Part shown: in pieces, positions 7,578-15,709 of the stretch | Layout: the number at the start of each line of letters is the position of its first letter | Numbering within the stretch: the stretch's first letter is position 1 | NCBI GenBank assembly: GCA_963932955.1 | Contig: CAWVRK010000020.1 | Location: 1 to 31,252, forward strand | Direction: 5' to 3' | DNA from: Flavicella sp963932955 | GTDB taxonomy: Bacteria; Bacteroidota; Bacteroidia; Flavobacteriales; Flavobacteriaceae | Length of the DNA: 31,252 bases | Program-made: the position numbers and the translations under genes | The notes under the pieces: model-generated | The model's input: the letters and a program-made list of their open reading frames with translations, nothing else | Databases searched by the model: none | Told to the model about the DNA's origin: nothing

Positions 7578-8696
7578 ATGAAATTTATAACATCCAGTTC
7601 TCAGCTATTAAGACAGTTACAACTTTTAGGAGGGGTGATTAACAACAACAACACCTTGCCGATCTTAGATAATTTTTTGTTTGAATTGAAGCAAAATGAA
7701 CTCAAAGTATCCGCTTCTGACTTAGAAACAACTATTAGTAGTACACTTGAAGTTGAATCTGAATCTTCGGGATCCATAGCAATTTCTGCAAGGTTGCTAT
7801 TGGATACTTTGAAAACATTTCCGAACCAACCTTTGACATTTAAGACAGAAGACAACAACACTGTTGAAATCAGCTCCGATCAAGGAAAATACGACATGGC
7901 TTATTTCAACGGGGATGAATTCCCTAAGACCATCTCTCTTGAAGCTCCTAAAACAACCACCATTCCCGCAGCTATTTTGGGGAATGCCATCTCCAAAACA
8001 ATTTTTGCAACAGGAAACGACGATTTAAGACCCGTCATGAGTGGGGTCTTTTTTCAATTTAGCACAGACAATTTGACCTTTGTTGCAACCGATGCGCATA
8101 AATTGGTGAAATACACCCGTACAGACATCACAGCCAACGAAGCAGCTGAGTTCATCATGCCTAAAAAACCGCTGAATCTTTTGAGAGGTGTTTTAGGTAC
8201 AGAATCCCAGGATGTAAGCATTGAATACAACGACACCAATGCTAGGTTTCTTTTTGACAATATTGTCCTGACTTGCCGCTTGATTGATGGAAAATACCCG
8301 AATTACGATGCTGTCATCCCAAAAGAAAACCCAAACAAACTGACTGTTGACAGGGCTTCTTTCTTAAACTCTACCAAACGAGTTTCTATATTTTCAAGCA
8401 AAACAACACACCAAATACGTTTGAAAATGGCGGGCACTGAATTGAATATTTCTGCTGAAGACATCGATTACTCAAACAAAGCCGACGAACGATTGAATTG
8501 TGACTATCAAGGAGACGACATGCAAATTGGCTTTAACTCGCGCTTCTTAACCGAGATGTTGAGCAACCTCAACTCAGAAGAAGTTCTGATTGAAATGTCT
8601 CTCCCAAACCGAGCTGGGATTCTTACCCCGGTTGACGGAAATGAAGAAGGAGAACAAATCACCATGCTTGTCATGCCAGTGATGCTAAACAGCTAA
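7578..8696 (+). CDS. dnaN: DNA polymerase III sliding clamp, beta subunit
   Basis: DnaN forms the ring-shaped dimeric clamp that tethers replicative polymerase to DNA and recruits repair factors. At 372 residues it has the standard length for three clamp domains. Recognisable parts are MKFITSSSQLLRQLQLLGGVI at the start with LPILDNFLF, the domain-2 stretch DDLRPVMSGVFFQF followed by FVATDAHKLV, and the C-terminal domain with VLIEMSLPNRAGILTP and the terminal MLVMPVML, part of the binding pocket. It has its own promoter (7451-7481) and a strong terminator (8731-8765), so it looks monocistronic. dnaA is not adjacent, and I see no DnaA-box cluster, so this need not be the origin. Confidence 0.97.
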   Translation: MKFITSSSQLLRQLQLLGGVINNNNTLPILDNFLFELKQNELKVSASDLETTISSTLEVESESSGSIAISARLLLDTLKTFPNQPLTFKTEDNNTVEISSDQGKYDMAYFNGDEFPKTISLEAPKTTTIPAAILGNAISKTIFATGNDDLRPVMSGVFFQFSTDNLTFVATDAHKLVKYTRTDITANEAAEFIMPKKPLNLLRGVLGTESQDVSIEYNDTNARFLFDNIVLTCRLIDGKYPNYDAVIPKENPNKLTVDRASFLNSTKRVSIFSSKTTHQIRLKMAGTELNISAEDIDYSNKADERLNCDYQGDDMQIGFNSRFLTEMLSNLNSEEVLIEMSLPNRAGILTPVDGNEEGEQITMLVMPVMLNS

Positions 8697-8730
8697 TCTT
8701 GCACTCCAATCACCTGTAAAAATTCCAAAT

Positions 8731-8765
8731 AAAAACACTTTCAAAATTTATCGAAAGTGTTTTTT
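8731..8765 (+). terminator. Intrinsic terminator of dnaN
   Basis: A 12-bp stem, AAAAACACTTTC/GAAAGTGTTTTT, surrounds a 10-base loop and ends in a T-run 35-70 bases after the dnaN stop. It leaves only 16 bases before the next ATG, so acpH may depend on read-through or a promoter inside this region. Confidence 0.85.
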
Positions 8766-8781
8766 CCCTTACTTTCACCAC

Positions 8782-9405
8782 ATGAATTTTCTTGCTCACT
8801 TGTATTTGGCGGAAGGACCTGAAGGAAAAATTGGCAACTTTATTGCCGACGCTGTCAAAGGAAAGCAACACAATCTATTTTCTGCTAAAATTCAACAAGG
8901 TATTTTGCACCACCGCGCCATTGATTCTTTTACAGACACTCATTCCATCGTCAAAATCAGCAAACGAAGACTTCAGCTTAAATATGGTCACTACAAAGCC
9001 GTAATCATCGACATCTTATACGATCATTTTCTCGCTAAGAACTGGAGCCTGTATTCAAGTGTCCCTCTGGAAGATTTTTGCCAAAACACCTACAATCTCC
9101 TGCAAACGCATCAAACCATACTCCCAAAAAAAATACAGCATTTATTGCCTTATATGACTGAACAAAACTGGCTTTACAACTACCGCACTACCGAAGGTAT
9201 CTCCCAAATTTTATGGGGAATGAACCAACGAACCAAAGGATTGTCACAAATGGACTTGGCATCCCAAGACCTCCTTGAAAACTACAGGGAGTTTGAAGAA
9301 GATTTTACCCTTTTCTTTGAAGATATTCGAGGTTTTTCAGCTACTTACTTAAAGAACCAAAAACACACTCAAACGCTCAAAAACAATTTGCATGTGCCGA
9401 GATAA
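8782..9405 (+). CDS. acpH: Acyl carrier protein phosphodiesterase (DUF479)
   Basis: AcpH removes the 4'-phosphopantetheine arm from holo-acyl carrier protein. The 207-residue protein shows the family's N-terminal MNFLAHLYLA, the GNFIADAVKG block (about residues 18-27) and the His/Asp-rich HHRAIDSFTDTHS (about 43-55) that forms the HD-like metal site. YDHFLAKNWSLYS follows. Length is typical (about 190-210). It starts at ATG 8782, just past the dnaN terminator. An open stretch continues in the same frame for 49 codons beyond its TAA; see the separate entry. The biochemical function is taken from E. coli AcpH. Confidence 0.88.
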   Translation: MNFLAHLYLAEGPEGKIGNFIADAVKGKQHNLFSAKIQQGILHHRAIDSFTDTHSIVKISKRRLQLKYGHYKAVIIDILYDHFLAKNWSLYSSVPLEDFCQNTYNLLQTHQTILPKKIQHLLPYMTEQNWLYNYRTTEGISQILWGMNQRTKGLSQMDLASQDLLENYREFEEDFTLFFEDIRGFSATYLKNQKHTQTLKNNLHVPR

Positions 9406-9555
9406 GATGTTGCAAAAACCCCAAAATTGACGTATAATGCAGACTCAGAAGTATTGAAAAACAAAAATGCACCTGAGCGCTGCAAATCCATCTCCAACAA
9501 TACGCTGTTTATGACTTGTTGTCAAGACCAACATACGAATGTCTCTATATTTTAA
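9406..9555 (+). other. Unexplained 49-codon open stretch in frame with and after the acpH stop
   Basis: Directly after the acpH TAA the same frame stays open for 49 codons and ends at TAA 9553-9555, only 9 bases before the next gene's ATG. It reads DVAKTPKLTYNADSEV, then APERCKSISNNTLFMTCCQD and ends HTNVSIF. The composition is protein-like, with a cysteine pair, but I recognise no family. No ATG start lies within it before Met36; TTG at 9427 is possible. It may be the tail of a lost gene, a TTG-initiated short protein, or a chance frame. The other frames here contain early stops. Confidence 0.3.
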
Positions 9556-9564
9556 ACCATCACC

Positions 9565-10647
9565 ATGGAATCTAAACCAATCGCATCCGGAATCCTCAGA
9601 GCTTTGCTTACCATCGCTACTGTATCCCTTCTTTTAATGTTCTTATTTTCCATCAAACCTGTTTTGATATACTTAGGTATTGCCGCTGTGTTAAGCTTAG
9701 TTGCCAGGCCTCTTTTAGGCGTATTCAGGCAACGCTTAAAATTACCCAATGCCATTGCTGTCCTCATGACCATGTCTCTTTTTATTCTTTTTCTCTTTGG
9801 CCTGATCAGCCTTTTCATCCCTTTGGTTTTAAAACAAAGCGAAAACCTTTCCCTTTTGAACTCACAAGAATTCAAAAATGACCTTCAAAACTTATTTCAG
9901 AAAATAAATTCCTATTTCTCAGACCGAAACATCGATATTTTTGAACAATTGAAAAGACTGGATTTGTTGTCCAATTTCAATGACATCCCAAATCTATTCA
10001 ATGCAGTTTTGGGAGGGATTGGCTCTGTCGGAATTGGACTTTTTTCAGTGCTCTTTATCAGTTTTTTCCTACTGAAAGACACTCAGATTTTACACAACAG
10101 TCTTTTCCTATTGATTCCTGAATCCAAAACAAGCCGCGTATCCAAATCTCTTGAAACCATCAAAGATTTGCTGAGCAGGTACTTTATTGGTCTGATTTTA
10201 CAAATCACGATTTTGTTTGTCATCTACAGCTCGGTTCTCTTAATTTTCGGTATTGAAAATGCCATCGTCATTGCCCTTTTATGCGCCCTCTTAAACCTGA
10301 TTCCCTATATCGGACCTCTTATCGGAGGTGCTTTGATGCTTGTACTTACCATGACAGAAAATTTAAACTTGAATTTTCAAACTGAAATCTTGCCTACCAC
10401 ACTTTATGTCATGTTAGGCTATGCTATCGCACAATTAATTGACAACTTTTTAAGCCAACCGCTGATTTTTTCAAAAAGCGTCAAATCCCACCCATTGGAA
10501 ATATTTTTAGTTATTCTGATTGCAGGTCTTCTTTTTGGCGTGTTAGGAATGGTCCTTGCTGTTCCTGTGTATACAGTTGTAAAGGTGGTCCTTAAAGAAT
10601 TTTTAACAGACAATAAAATTGTCAAATCACTAACACAAGACCTTTAA
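9565..10647 (+). CDS. AI-2E family transporter (PerM-like membrane protein)
   Basis: This 360-residue polytopic protein belongs to the AI-2E/PerM exporter family. It shows paired N-terminal membrane helices (about residues 12-55), a third at about 62-85, a soluble helical stretch (about 88-150), and a C-terminal group of helices containing the family signature NLIPYIGPLIGG (about 245-256) and VLGMVLAVPVYTVVKVV near the end. Members export small molecules or work as Na+/H+ antiporters, so the substrate cannot be predicted. The GTG of the methyltransferase follows 6 bases after its stop, suggesting an operon. Confidence 0.88.
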   Translation: MESKPIASGILRALLTIATVSLLLMFLFSIKPVLIYLGIAAVLSLVARPLLGVFRQRLKLPNAIAVLMTMSLFILFLFGLISLFIPLVLKQSENLSLLNSQEFKNDLQNLFQKINSYFSDRNIDIFEQLKRLDLLSNFNDIPNLFNAVLGGIGSVGIGLFSVLFISFFLLKDTQILHNSLFLLIPESKTSRVSKSLETIKDLLSRYFIGLILQITILFVIYSSVLLIFGIENAIVIALLCALLNLIPYIGPLIGGALMLVLTMTENLNLNFQTEILPTTLYVMLGYAIAQLIDNFLSQPLIFSKSVKSHPLEIFLVILIAGLLFGVLGMVLAVPVYTVVKVVLKEFLTDNKIVKSLTQDL

Positions 10648-10653
10648 GCATCC

Positions 10654-11844
10654 GTGAATACAAGACTACTCTCACAAGAGGTTCAAACATTTATAACTCA
10701 AAACTTGCACTGCAATTTGAGTCAACTGATTCTAAAAGGAAGCCCGTTTGTGGCTGTCTCTATTCAAGAAATCGCACAACAAATTGAAGGCAAACAAAAA
10801 AGCCTTAAAAAACTCCCCATTTGGCACAATACAGCCGGAATCTTATTTCCAAAAAAAATCAACCTAGAACAAAGTTCCTCAGAGGCCACCGCCGACTACA
10901 AATCCAGACGTGTATCTGGAACACACTTGGTGGACCTGACGGGCGGATTTGGAGTGGATTGTACTTTTTTTTCAAAATCAATCGACCGTGTTTTTCATTG
11001 GGAACTCAACCGTGAATTGTCTGACTTGGTCAAACACAATTGCTCACAGATGGGCATCGAAAACCTCGAAACACAAGTGGGAGACGGTCTTCAAATTTTA
11101 AAGAACAGCACCCTGCGCTTCGATTGGATATACCTTGACCCCTCTCGAAGAAACGAGGCAAAAGGAAAGGTGTTTTTGATAAAAGACTGTCTGCCAAACG
11201 TGCCCGAAAATATCGACTTTTTCTTTGAATACACCGATCAAATTCTGATCAAATACGCACCCATGCTCGACATTTCAAGCGCTATAAAAGAAATGAGAAA
11301 TGTTGTTGAAGTTCATGTAGTTGCCCATTTGAACGAGGTCAAAGAAATTCTTTTTGTGTTAAAAAAAGAAGCTATTGATACAATACGAGTGTTTACCTGC
11401 AACCTTTTGAAAAACGGGCAACAAAATTTCAATTTCTCTTTTGAATCGGACTGCAAAGCTACTTATGGCGAACCGCAAACATACTTGTACGAACCCAATG
11501 CCGCCCTCTTAAAATCAGGTGCGTTTTCTCAAATCTCCCAAACATTCCACCTCGACAAACTTCACAAACACTCTCACCTCTATACCTCGGAAGCCTTGAT
11601 GACAGATTTCCCAGGAAGAACTTTTAAAATTGAAAAATCGATTCGATACAACAAAAAGGAACTCTTGAATTTACTTCCCGAACAAAAAGCAAACATCACC
11701 ACAAGAAACTTCCCCGAAACAGTGGCGCAGATTCGAAAAAAGACTAAAATAAAGGAAGGTGGAACTGTGTATCTATTTTTTACAACCGATTTCAAGGACA
11801 ATAAGATTGTACTGCTATGTTCAAAAAGAAGTGCTCAAAAATAA
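10654..11844 (+). CDS. THUMP-like domain class I SAM-dependent methyltransferase
   Basis: This 396-residue protein starts at GTG 10654, 6 bases after the upstream stop. The Rossmann SAM site is seen as HLVDLTGGFGVDCTFFS (about residues 90-106), followed by the acidic strand end HWELNRE and the catalytic-loop-like YLDPSRRNEAKGKVF (about 166-180). The C-terminal third (EALMTDFPGRTFKIEKSI onward) resembles the THUMP-like domain found in this Bacteroidetes family. THUMP domains bind RNA, so tRNA or rRNA modification is plausible, but the target is not known to me. It converges with modC across 32 bases. Confidence 0.85.
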   Translation: MNTRLLSQEVQTFITQNLHCNLSQLILKGSPFVAVSIQEIAQQIEGKQKSLKKLPIWHNTAGILFPKKINLEQSSSEATADYKSRRVSGTHLVDLTGGFGVDCTFFSKSIDRVFHWELNRELSDLVKHNCSQMGIENLETQVGDGLQILKNSTLRFDWIYLDPSRRNEAKGKVFLIKDCLPNVPENIDFFFEYTDQILIKYAPMLDISSAIKEMRNVVEVHVVAHLNEVKEILFVLKKEAIDTIRVFTCNLLKNGQQNFNFSFESDCKATYGEPQTYLYEPNAALLKSGAFSQISQTFHLDKLHKHSHLYTSEALMTDFPGRTFKIEKSIRYNKKELLNLLPEQKANITTRNFPETVAQIRKKTKIKEGGTVYLFFTTDFKDNKIVLLCSKRSAQK

Positions 11845-11876
11845 GTGGTAATTTCCTTGAAGAAAATACGCCAAAC

Positions 11877-12953
11877 TCAAGAAACCGAAGCTACAGCAAC
11901 CGCTTTGAAAAGACAAAAAACACGCGACCCTATGGAGAGGTGCATCTTGTTTTTTGAGGCAACCGTAATTTCAACATACAGTGGAACACCAACATCTACC
12001 CGACACAACAGCACCGATTCTCGTTCAATAAAAGCAGTTACTTTCCCCGCTAATTGGTTCTGAATACTCGCATTTTCAATTTTTTCCGTAGACAAGGCAA
12101 TGTCGTTTGCATGGACAAAAAGTTGTAGTTGCTGCCCCAGTGAACAGCCTTCAGCTGGACATTTACAGGCAACCAAAATTGGATCGGATTGGAGTCCCAT
12201 ACGCAATTGAACAATGCCTTCATCGGGCATGATTTCTGCGACCTGCATGTGCAAGGTATTTGTTGTGTTTTTAGAGCCCAGCAATTTTGAAACCGTCTCT
12301 TTTGCCAGCAAATCGTAATAATTTCCGTGTCCTGCGCATTTGCCATCTTTCAATACGAGCAACTTATTGCTCAGTGTCAACAGATCTTTCAAATTGTGAC
12401 TGACTACCAAAATGGGGATTTTTACTTTTTTCTGTACACGTGTAATCAAAGAAAGGAGTTGACTCCTGAAACTTACATCCACCGCAGAAAAAGGCTCGTC
12501 CAGCAACAAGATGTCTGGAGAAGAAAGTAAGGAGCGCCCCAAAGCAGTTCGCTGTCGTTCTCCTCCTGAAATTTGAGAAGGCATCCTGTGCAACAAATGC
12601 CGTAGATGCAACAAGTCTACCATTTCCTCAAAATCAATTTTCGATTGTGGTTTCCAACCGTAGCGCAAATTTTTGTCCACCGTCATATGTGGAAAGAGCC
12701 GCCCTTCTTGAAAAACAGCAGCAACCTTTCGGTTTTCTATAGGAATGTTTCTCTTTTTCGCAGCATCGAACAAGGTGCGACCCGCTACGACCACACGCCC
12801 CTCGTCAAGAGGAAGCAAACCTAAAATAGCCAATAATAAAGAGGTTTTCCCGGAACCACTCGGCCCATAAATACCTGTGATTACAGGCGAAAATGTTTCT
12901 TTAAGCTCGAGCTTGAAATCCTTTCTACTCAAGTGAATGTCAATTGTTGTCAT
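11877..12953 (-). CDS. modC: Molybdate ABC transporter ATP-binding protein
   Basis: ModC powers molybdate import. The 358-residue protein has Walker A GPSGSGKT (residues 30-37), Q-loop Gln82, signature SGGERQ (129-134), Walker B ILLLDEP (148-154) and switch His186 (VVSHN), all intact. The C-terminal part (from about 235, including LFVHANDIALST and QNQLAGKVTAF) is a TOBE/Mop-type domain, which binds oxyanions in ModC. It begins inside modB (14-base overlap), so modB and modC are translationally coupled. It is the last gene of modABC. No molybdenum-cofactor or molybdoenzyme genes are in the window. Confidence 0.94.
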   Translation of the reverse strand: MTTIDIHLSRKDFKLELKETFSPVITGIYGPSGSGKTSLLLAILGLLPLDEGRVVVAGRTLFDAAKKRNIPIENRKVAAVFQEGRLFPHMTVDKNLRYGWKPQSKIDFEEMVDLLHLRHLLHRMPSQISGGERQRTALGRSLLSSPDILLLDEPFSAVDVSFRSQLLSLITRVQKKVKIPILVVSHNLKDLLTLSNKLLVLKDGKCAGHGNYYDLLAKETVSKLLGSKNTTNTLHMQVAEIMPDEGIVQLRMGLQSDPILVACKCPAEGCSLGQQLQLFVHANDIALSTEKIENASIQNQLAGKVTAFIERESVLLCRVDVGVPLYVEITVASKNKMHLSIGSRVFCLFKAVAVASVS

Positions 12954-13638
12954 GTTTTATTTTTTTTATGCTCCACTCCGACAAGGCCATTGCGACAAAA
13001 GCGATGACAAGAGAGACGAGAACGAGTCGCATCGTAGGTTCTTCACTTCCGGGGACCTGCATGTAATTATAAATGGCCAAAGGCAAAGTCTGTGTTTCTC
13101 CTTCTATGTTCCCTGCAAAAGTGATGGTTGCTCCAAACTCCCCTAAAGACCGCGCAAAAGCCAAAACAGCTCCCGAAAGAATTCCCGGAAAGGCAAGAGG
13201 TACGGTTATTTTAAAAAATGTTTTGAGCTTCCCTGCACCAAGCACACGAGAAGCCTCTTCCAGTTTTGGATCGACCATTTCCATCGAAGTACGAATGGAA
13301 CGTACAACCAACGGAAAGGAAACGACAATGGCTGCTATGACTGCTGCAGGAAAACGAAAAGAGAGTTGAACCCCAAACAAATCGTACAAGTACAAACCAA
13401 AGGGGCTTTTGGCTCCTAAAAAAACCAATAAAAGATATCCCGTTGTGACAGGAGGCAAAACCAAGGGAAGGTGCAGCAAACTTTCGATCAGTGACTTTCC
13501 GAAAAATTGGGAGCGTGCCATGCCATATCCTACTGCCAAGGCGATGGGGAGAGAAATCAATGTACAGTAGATGGCCACTTCCAAAGAAAGTTGGATTGCC
13601 TCTAACTCTGCTCCGTTAAAATTGAAAAATCCGTTCAT
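12940..13638 (-). CDS. modB: Molybdate ABC transporter permease
   Basis: ModB is the membrane channel of the molybdate importer. At 232 residues with about five membrane segments it has normal length. It shows the LPLVLPPVTTGYLLL block (about residues 57-71), the EAA loop EEASRVLGAGKLKTFFKITVPLAFPG (split around residues 128-153), and FARSLGEFGATITFAGN typical of ModB/CysT-type permeases. It begins 15 bases after modA ends and overlaps modC by 14 bases, forming a compact operon. Confidence 0.94.
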   Translation of the reverse strand: MNGFFNFNGAELEAIQLSLEVAIYCTLISLPIALAVGYGMARSQFFGKSLIESLLHLPLVLPPVTTGYLLLVFLGAKSPFGLYLYDLFGVQLSFRFPAAVIAAIVVSFPLVVRSIRTSMEMVDPKLEEASRVLGAGKLKTFFKITVPLAFPGILSGAVLAFARSLGEFGATITFAGNIEGETQTLPLAIYNYMQVPGSEEPTMRLVLVSLVIAFVAMALSEWSIKKIKHDNN

Positions 13639-13653
13639 CCTTTTGTTTCGTTG

Positions 13654-14466
13654 CTATTTCTGAAATCCGTATGCCTGCAAAATCTTCTCAGTTGTTGCGG
13701 ATTGCAACCAGGTATAAAAATGCTTCGCCAATTTCTTATCTGAACACTGCGCTTGGTAATATACAATAGGCTCGTGAGATTCCTCAAGAAAAGCCGCCAC
13801 TATTTTTACTTTCTTTGACTGAACCGCATCTGTGAAATATACGATCCCCAAGGGGGCTTCTTCCAACTCTACATTTCGAAGCGCAGTGCGAACATCTTTG
13901 GATACCAGCATCCTTTTTTCCAGTGAAGAATACAATCCCGCATGTGACAAAGCTTGCTTGGCATAGATCCCCGCAGGTACGTATGCCGGATTTCCAATGG
14001 AGAGCCTTCCCTTACCGAGTAAAGAAACGATGCCTGAAGAAATACCGCTATCGAATGGCATCATTTTAGACTGCTTTGGAGCAACCAAAACCAATGTGTT
14101 TTTCGCCAAGGTATCTACAGGTGTTTTTTTTACAAAACCCAAGCTGTCAAGGTAGCTAAGCCACGACTTGTGTGCGGAGAGAAAAATATCCGGGAGTGCT
14201 CCTTGTTTTATTTGCCTTGCCAAGGTGCCACTCGAAGCGCAATTGACCTGAATCGACACGCCGTATTTCACCTCATAGGCCGCCGTCAATTCACCCAAAA
14301 CGTTTTGCAAAGAAGCGGCTGCGAAGACAACGATTCTTTCAGGTTTGACTCTTTCTTTTTTGGACTCACTCCTGCAAGAACTCAAAGTAAGTAACAACAA
14401 AAAGACAAAACTAATTTTTAAAAAATTAGAAATGGAAAACTTCAAAAAAGAGGTTTTAGGATTCAT
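13654..14466 (-). CDS. modA: Molybdate-binding lipoprotein
   Basis: ModA is the solute receptor of the importer. The 270-residue precursor has a long signal with a lipobox, LTLSSC (Cys about residue 30), so it is probably lipid-anchored rather than free in the periplasm, as is usual in Bacteroidota. Mature-protein hallmarks are VVFAAASLQNVLGELTAAY, CASSGTLARQI, GALPDIFLSA, NPAYVPAGIYAKQAL and EEAPLGIVYFTDAV, all in ModA order. It is the first gene of modABC and has a plausible promoter (14499-14530). The C-terminus ends on YGFQK, which is typical of the family. Confidence 0.94.
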   Translation of the reverse strand: MNPKTSFLKFSISNFLKISFVFLLLLTLSSCRSESKKERVKPERIVVFAAASLQNVLGELTAAYEVKYGVSIQVNCASSGTLARQIKQGALPDIFLSAHKSWLSYLDSLGFVKKTPVDTLAKNTLVLVAPKQSKMMPFDSGISSGIVSLLGKGRLSIGNPAYVPAGIYAKQALSHAGLYSSLEKRMLVSKDVRTALRNVELEEAPLGIVYFTDAVQSKKVKIVAAFLEESHEPIVYYQAQCSDKKLAKHFYTWLQSATTEKILQAYGFQK

Positions 14467-14498
14467 TCTGACAGATGGATTACGCTTCTATAAAATAA

Positions 14499-14530
14499 CG
14501 AAATTAATTTTGTACTAAATATGGAACAAG
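14499..14530 (-). promoter_or_regulatory. Candidate modABC promoter
   Basis: On the minus strand CTTG (14527-14530), a 20-base spacer and TAATTTCG (14499-14506) approximate TTTG-N19-TAnnTTTG with one mismatch in each box. It is 33 bases upstream of the modA ATG. No Mo-co riboswitch or ModE-like dyad was recognised. Confidence 0.5.
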
Positions 14531-14540
14531 TTGTAAATTA

Positions 14541-14581
14541 AAAAACCCTAACGAATTCAATAAATGAATGTTAGGGTTTTC
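14541..14581 (-). terminator. Terminator of tRNA-Ser
   Basis: A long hairpin, AAAACCCTAAC/GTTAGGGTTTT, with an inner ATTCA/TGAAT stem is followed on the minus strand by a T-run. It ends the tRNA-Ser transcript and insulates modABC downstream. Confidence 0.85.
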
Positions 14582-14586
14582 TTTTG

Positions 14587-14671
14587 CGGAGAATGAGGGA
14601 TTCGAACCCCCGGAGGTGTGACCCTCAACAGTTTTCAAGACTGCCGCATTCGACCACTCTGCCAATTCTCC
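14587..14671 (-). tRNA. tRNA-Ser (anticodon UGA)
   Basis: The 85-base gene on the minus strand has acceptor arms GGAGAAT/ATTCTCC, D-arm GGCAGAGTGGTCGAATGC, an anticodon loop CTTGAAA with anticodon TGA, an extended variable arm typical of class II tRNA-Ser, and T-arm GGGTTCGAATCCC. Discriminator base is G, normal for serine tRNA. The genomic 3' end reads GCA, so CCA is not fully encoded. It decodes UCA and related serine codons. Promoter and terminator are both visible, so it is a solitary unit. Confidence 0.97.
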
Positions 14672-14706
14672 TAAGTGCCTCATCAGGTATTCCCTGAATG
14701 CGGATG

Positions 14707-14738
14707 CAAATATAGAACCCTTTTGTCATTCCATCAAC
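14707..14738 (-). promoter_or_regulatory. tRNA-Ser promoter
   Basis: On the minus strand GTTG (14735-14738), a 20-base spacer and TATATTTG (14707-14714) give a near-ideal Bacteroidetes promoter. It lies about 36 bases before the tRNA 5' end. Confidence 0.72.
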
Positions 14739-14819
14739 TTTTTTTTGGTTTTTTTTGACTTGAAAAAAGCCAGAATCTCAGAAATTAAAAAGCTTAGAGA
14801 TCTGCATTTACAATCCCAC

Positions 14820-14853
14820 TTTGACTCATTTGTAATTTAAAAATGTAAGTTTG
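14820..14853 (+). promoter_or_regulatory. Promoter of the TSUP permease gene
   Basis: TTTG (14820-14823), a 22-base spacer and TAAGTTTG (14846-14853) match both boxes. It predicts a start near 14860 and a leader of about 20 bases. Confidence 0.68.
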
Positions 14854-14878
14854 TAAACACCCTACAAATCCCAAGCAG

Positions 14879-15628
14879 ATGGAATACGAATGGATCTTAC
14901 TTATTGTTGTTGGTTTTTTTGCCGGAGGGATCAATACACTTGCCGGTGGAGGGTCTTTGCTTACCTTGCCCCTGCTAATTTTTTTAGGACTTCCTCCTGC
15001 CGTGGCAAACGGGACCAATCGCATTGCTATTTTATTTCAAACTGCCTCGTCAATTGCCGGTTTTAAAAGCAAAGGCATCACCGCTTTTCCTTTTGCCTTG
15101 TATTTAGGAGCTTCCGCATTAGTTGGCTCTTTGCTGGGCGCCCAAATCGCCATCGACATCAATGGAGCCACCTTTAACAAAGTTCTTGCTGTGGTCATGC
15201 TCCTTGTGGTTCTGCTGATCGTGTTTCAAAAGAAAACTACTTCGCTAGAAAAAATAGCAGAACGCACCACTGGAAAACACCTATGGATTTCTGTGCTGAC
15301 CTTTTTCTTTGTAGGCATCTACGGAGGATTTATCAACGCAGGAATCGGCATTGTCATGTTGCTTCTTCTTCCCGCCATCAACCGACTTTCTTTGGTCAAA
15401 GCAAATGCCACCAAAGTGACTGTCGCCTTTATCTATACGTTTGGGGCTTTTGTGTTGTTTGTATTGAACGATAAAATCGATTGGAAATACGGACTCACCC
15501 TGGCCGCGGGCAATGCTTTGGGTGCTTGGTTTGCCAGCCGTTATTCCGTAAAAAAAGGGGACGGTTTTGTCCGAGGATTCTTGCTGGTAGTCGTCTCTCT
15601 GATGGCCATCAGACTCTGGTATTTCTAA
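14879..15628 (+). CDS. TSUP-family (TauE/SafE) membrane permease
   Basis: This 249-residue polytopic protein has about eight membrane segments. The N-terminal GFFAGGINTLAGGGSLLTLPLL (residues about 12-33, split here by glycines) is diagnostic of TauE/SafE proteins, and the second half carries the pseudo-repeat GIYGGFINAGIGIVMLLLLP. Family members move sulfite, sulfonates or other small organic anions, so the substrate is not predictable here, and no sulfur genes are adjacent. It has its own promoter (14820-14853). aroC follows about 80 bases later and has its own -7 box. Confidence 0.9.
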   Translation: MEYEWILLIVVGFFAGGINTLAGGGSLLTLPLLIFLGLPPAVANGTNRIAILFQTASSIAGFKSKGITAFPFALYLGASALVGSLLGAQIAIDINGATFNKVLAVVMLLVVLLIVFQKKTTSLEKIAERTTGKHLWISVLTFFFVGIYGGFINAGIGIVMLLLLPAINRLSLVKANATKVTVAFIYTFGAFVLFVLNDKIDWKYGLTLAAGNALGAWFASRYSVKKGDGFVRGFLLVVVSLMAIRLWYF

Positions 15629-15686
15629 AAGCAAGAACCTCTTAATTATTCTCCCTTTTTAGAAAGCCCATCAAAAAAAAGTTTTT

Positions 15687-15694
15687 TAACTTTG
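15687..15694 (+). promoter_or_regulatory. Candidate -7 box for aroC
   Basis: TAACTTTG matches TAnnTTTG and lies 15 bases before the preferred aroC ATG. The -33 element is weak (TTTA about 25 bases upstream). It overlaps the alternative TTG start at 15692, arguing against that start. Confidence 0.42.
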
Positions 15695-15709
15695 TCAAAA
15701 ATTATTTTT

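Noticed and set aside
9427..9440. TTGACG directly followed by TATAAT resembles sigma-70 boxes
   Set aside because: The boxes have no spacer between them and this lineage uses TTTG/TAnnTTTG.
14541..14581. Hairpin upstream of modA as a molybdenum-cofactor riboswitch
   Set aside because: It is a simple stem with T-run right after tRNA-Ser, and upstream of the predicted modA promoter.
15692..15709. Longer aroC start at TTG 15692
   Set aside because: The -7 box overlaps it, and the ATG at 15710 gives the standard family N-terminus.
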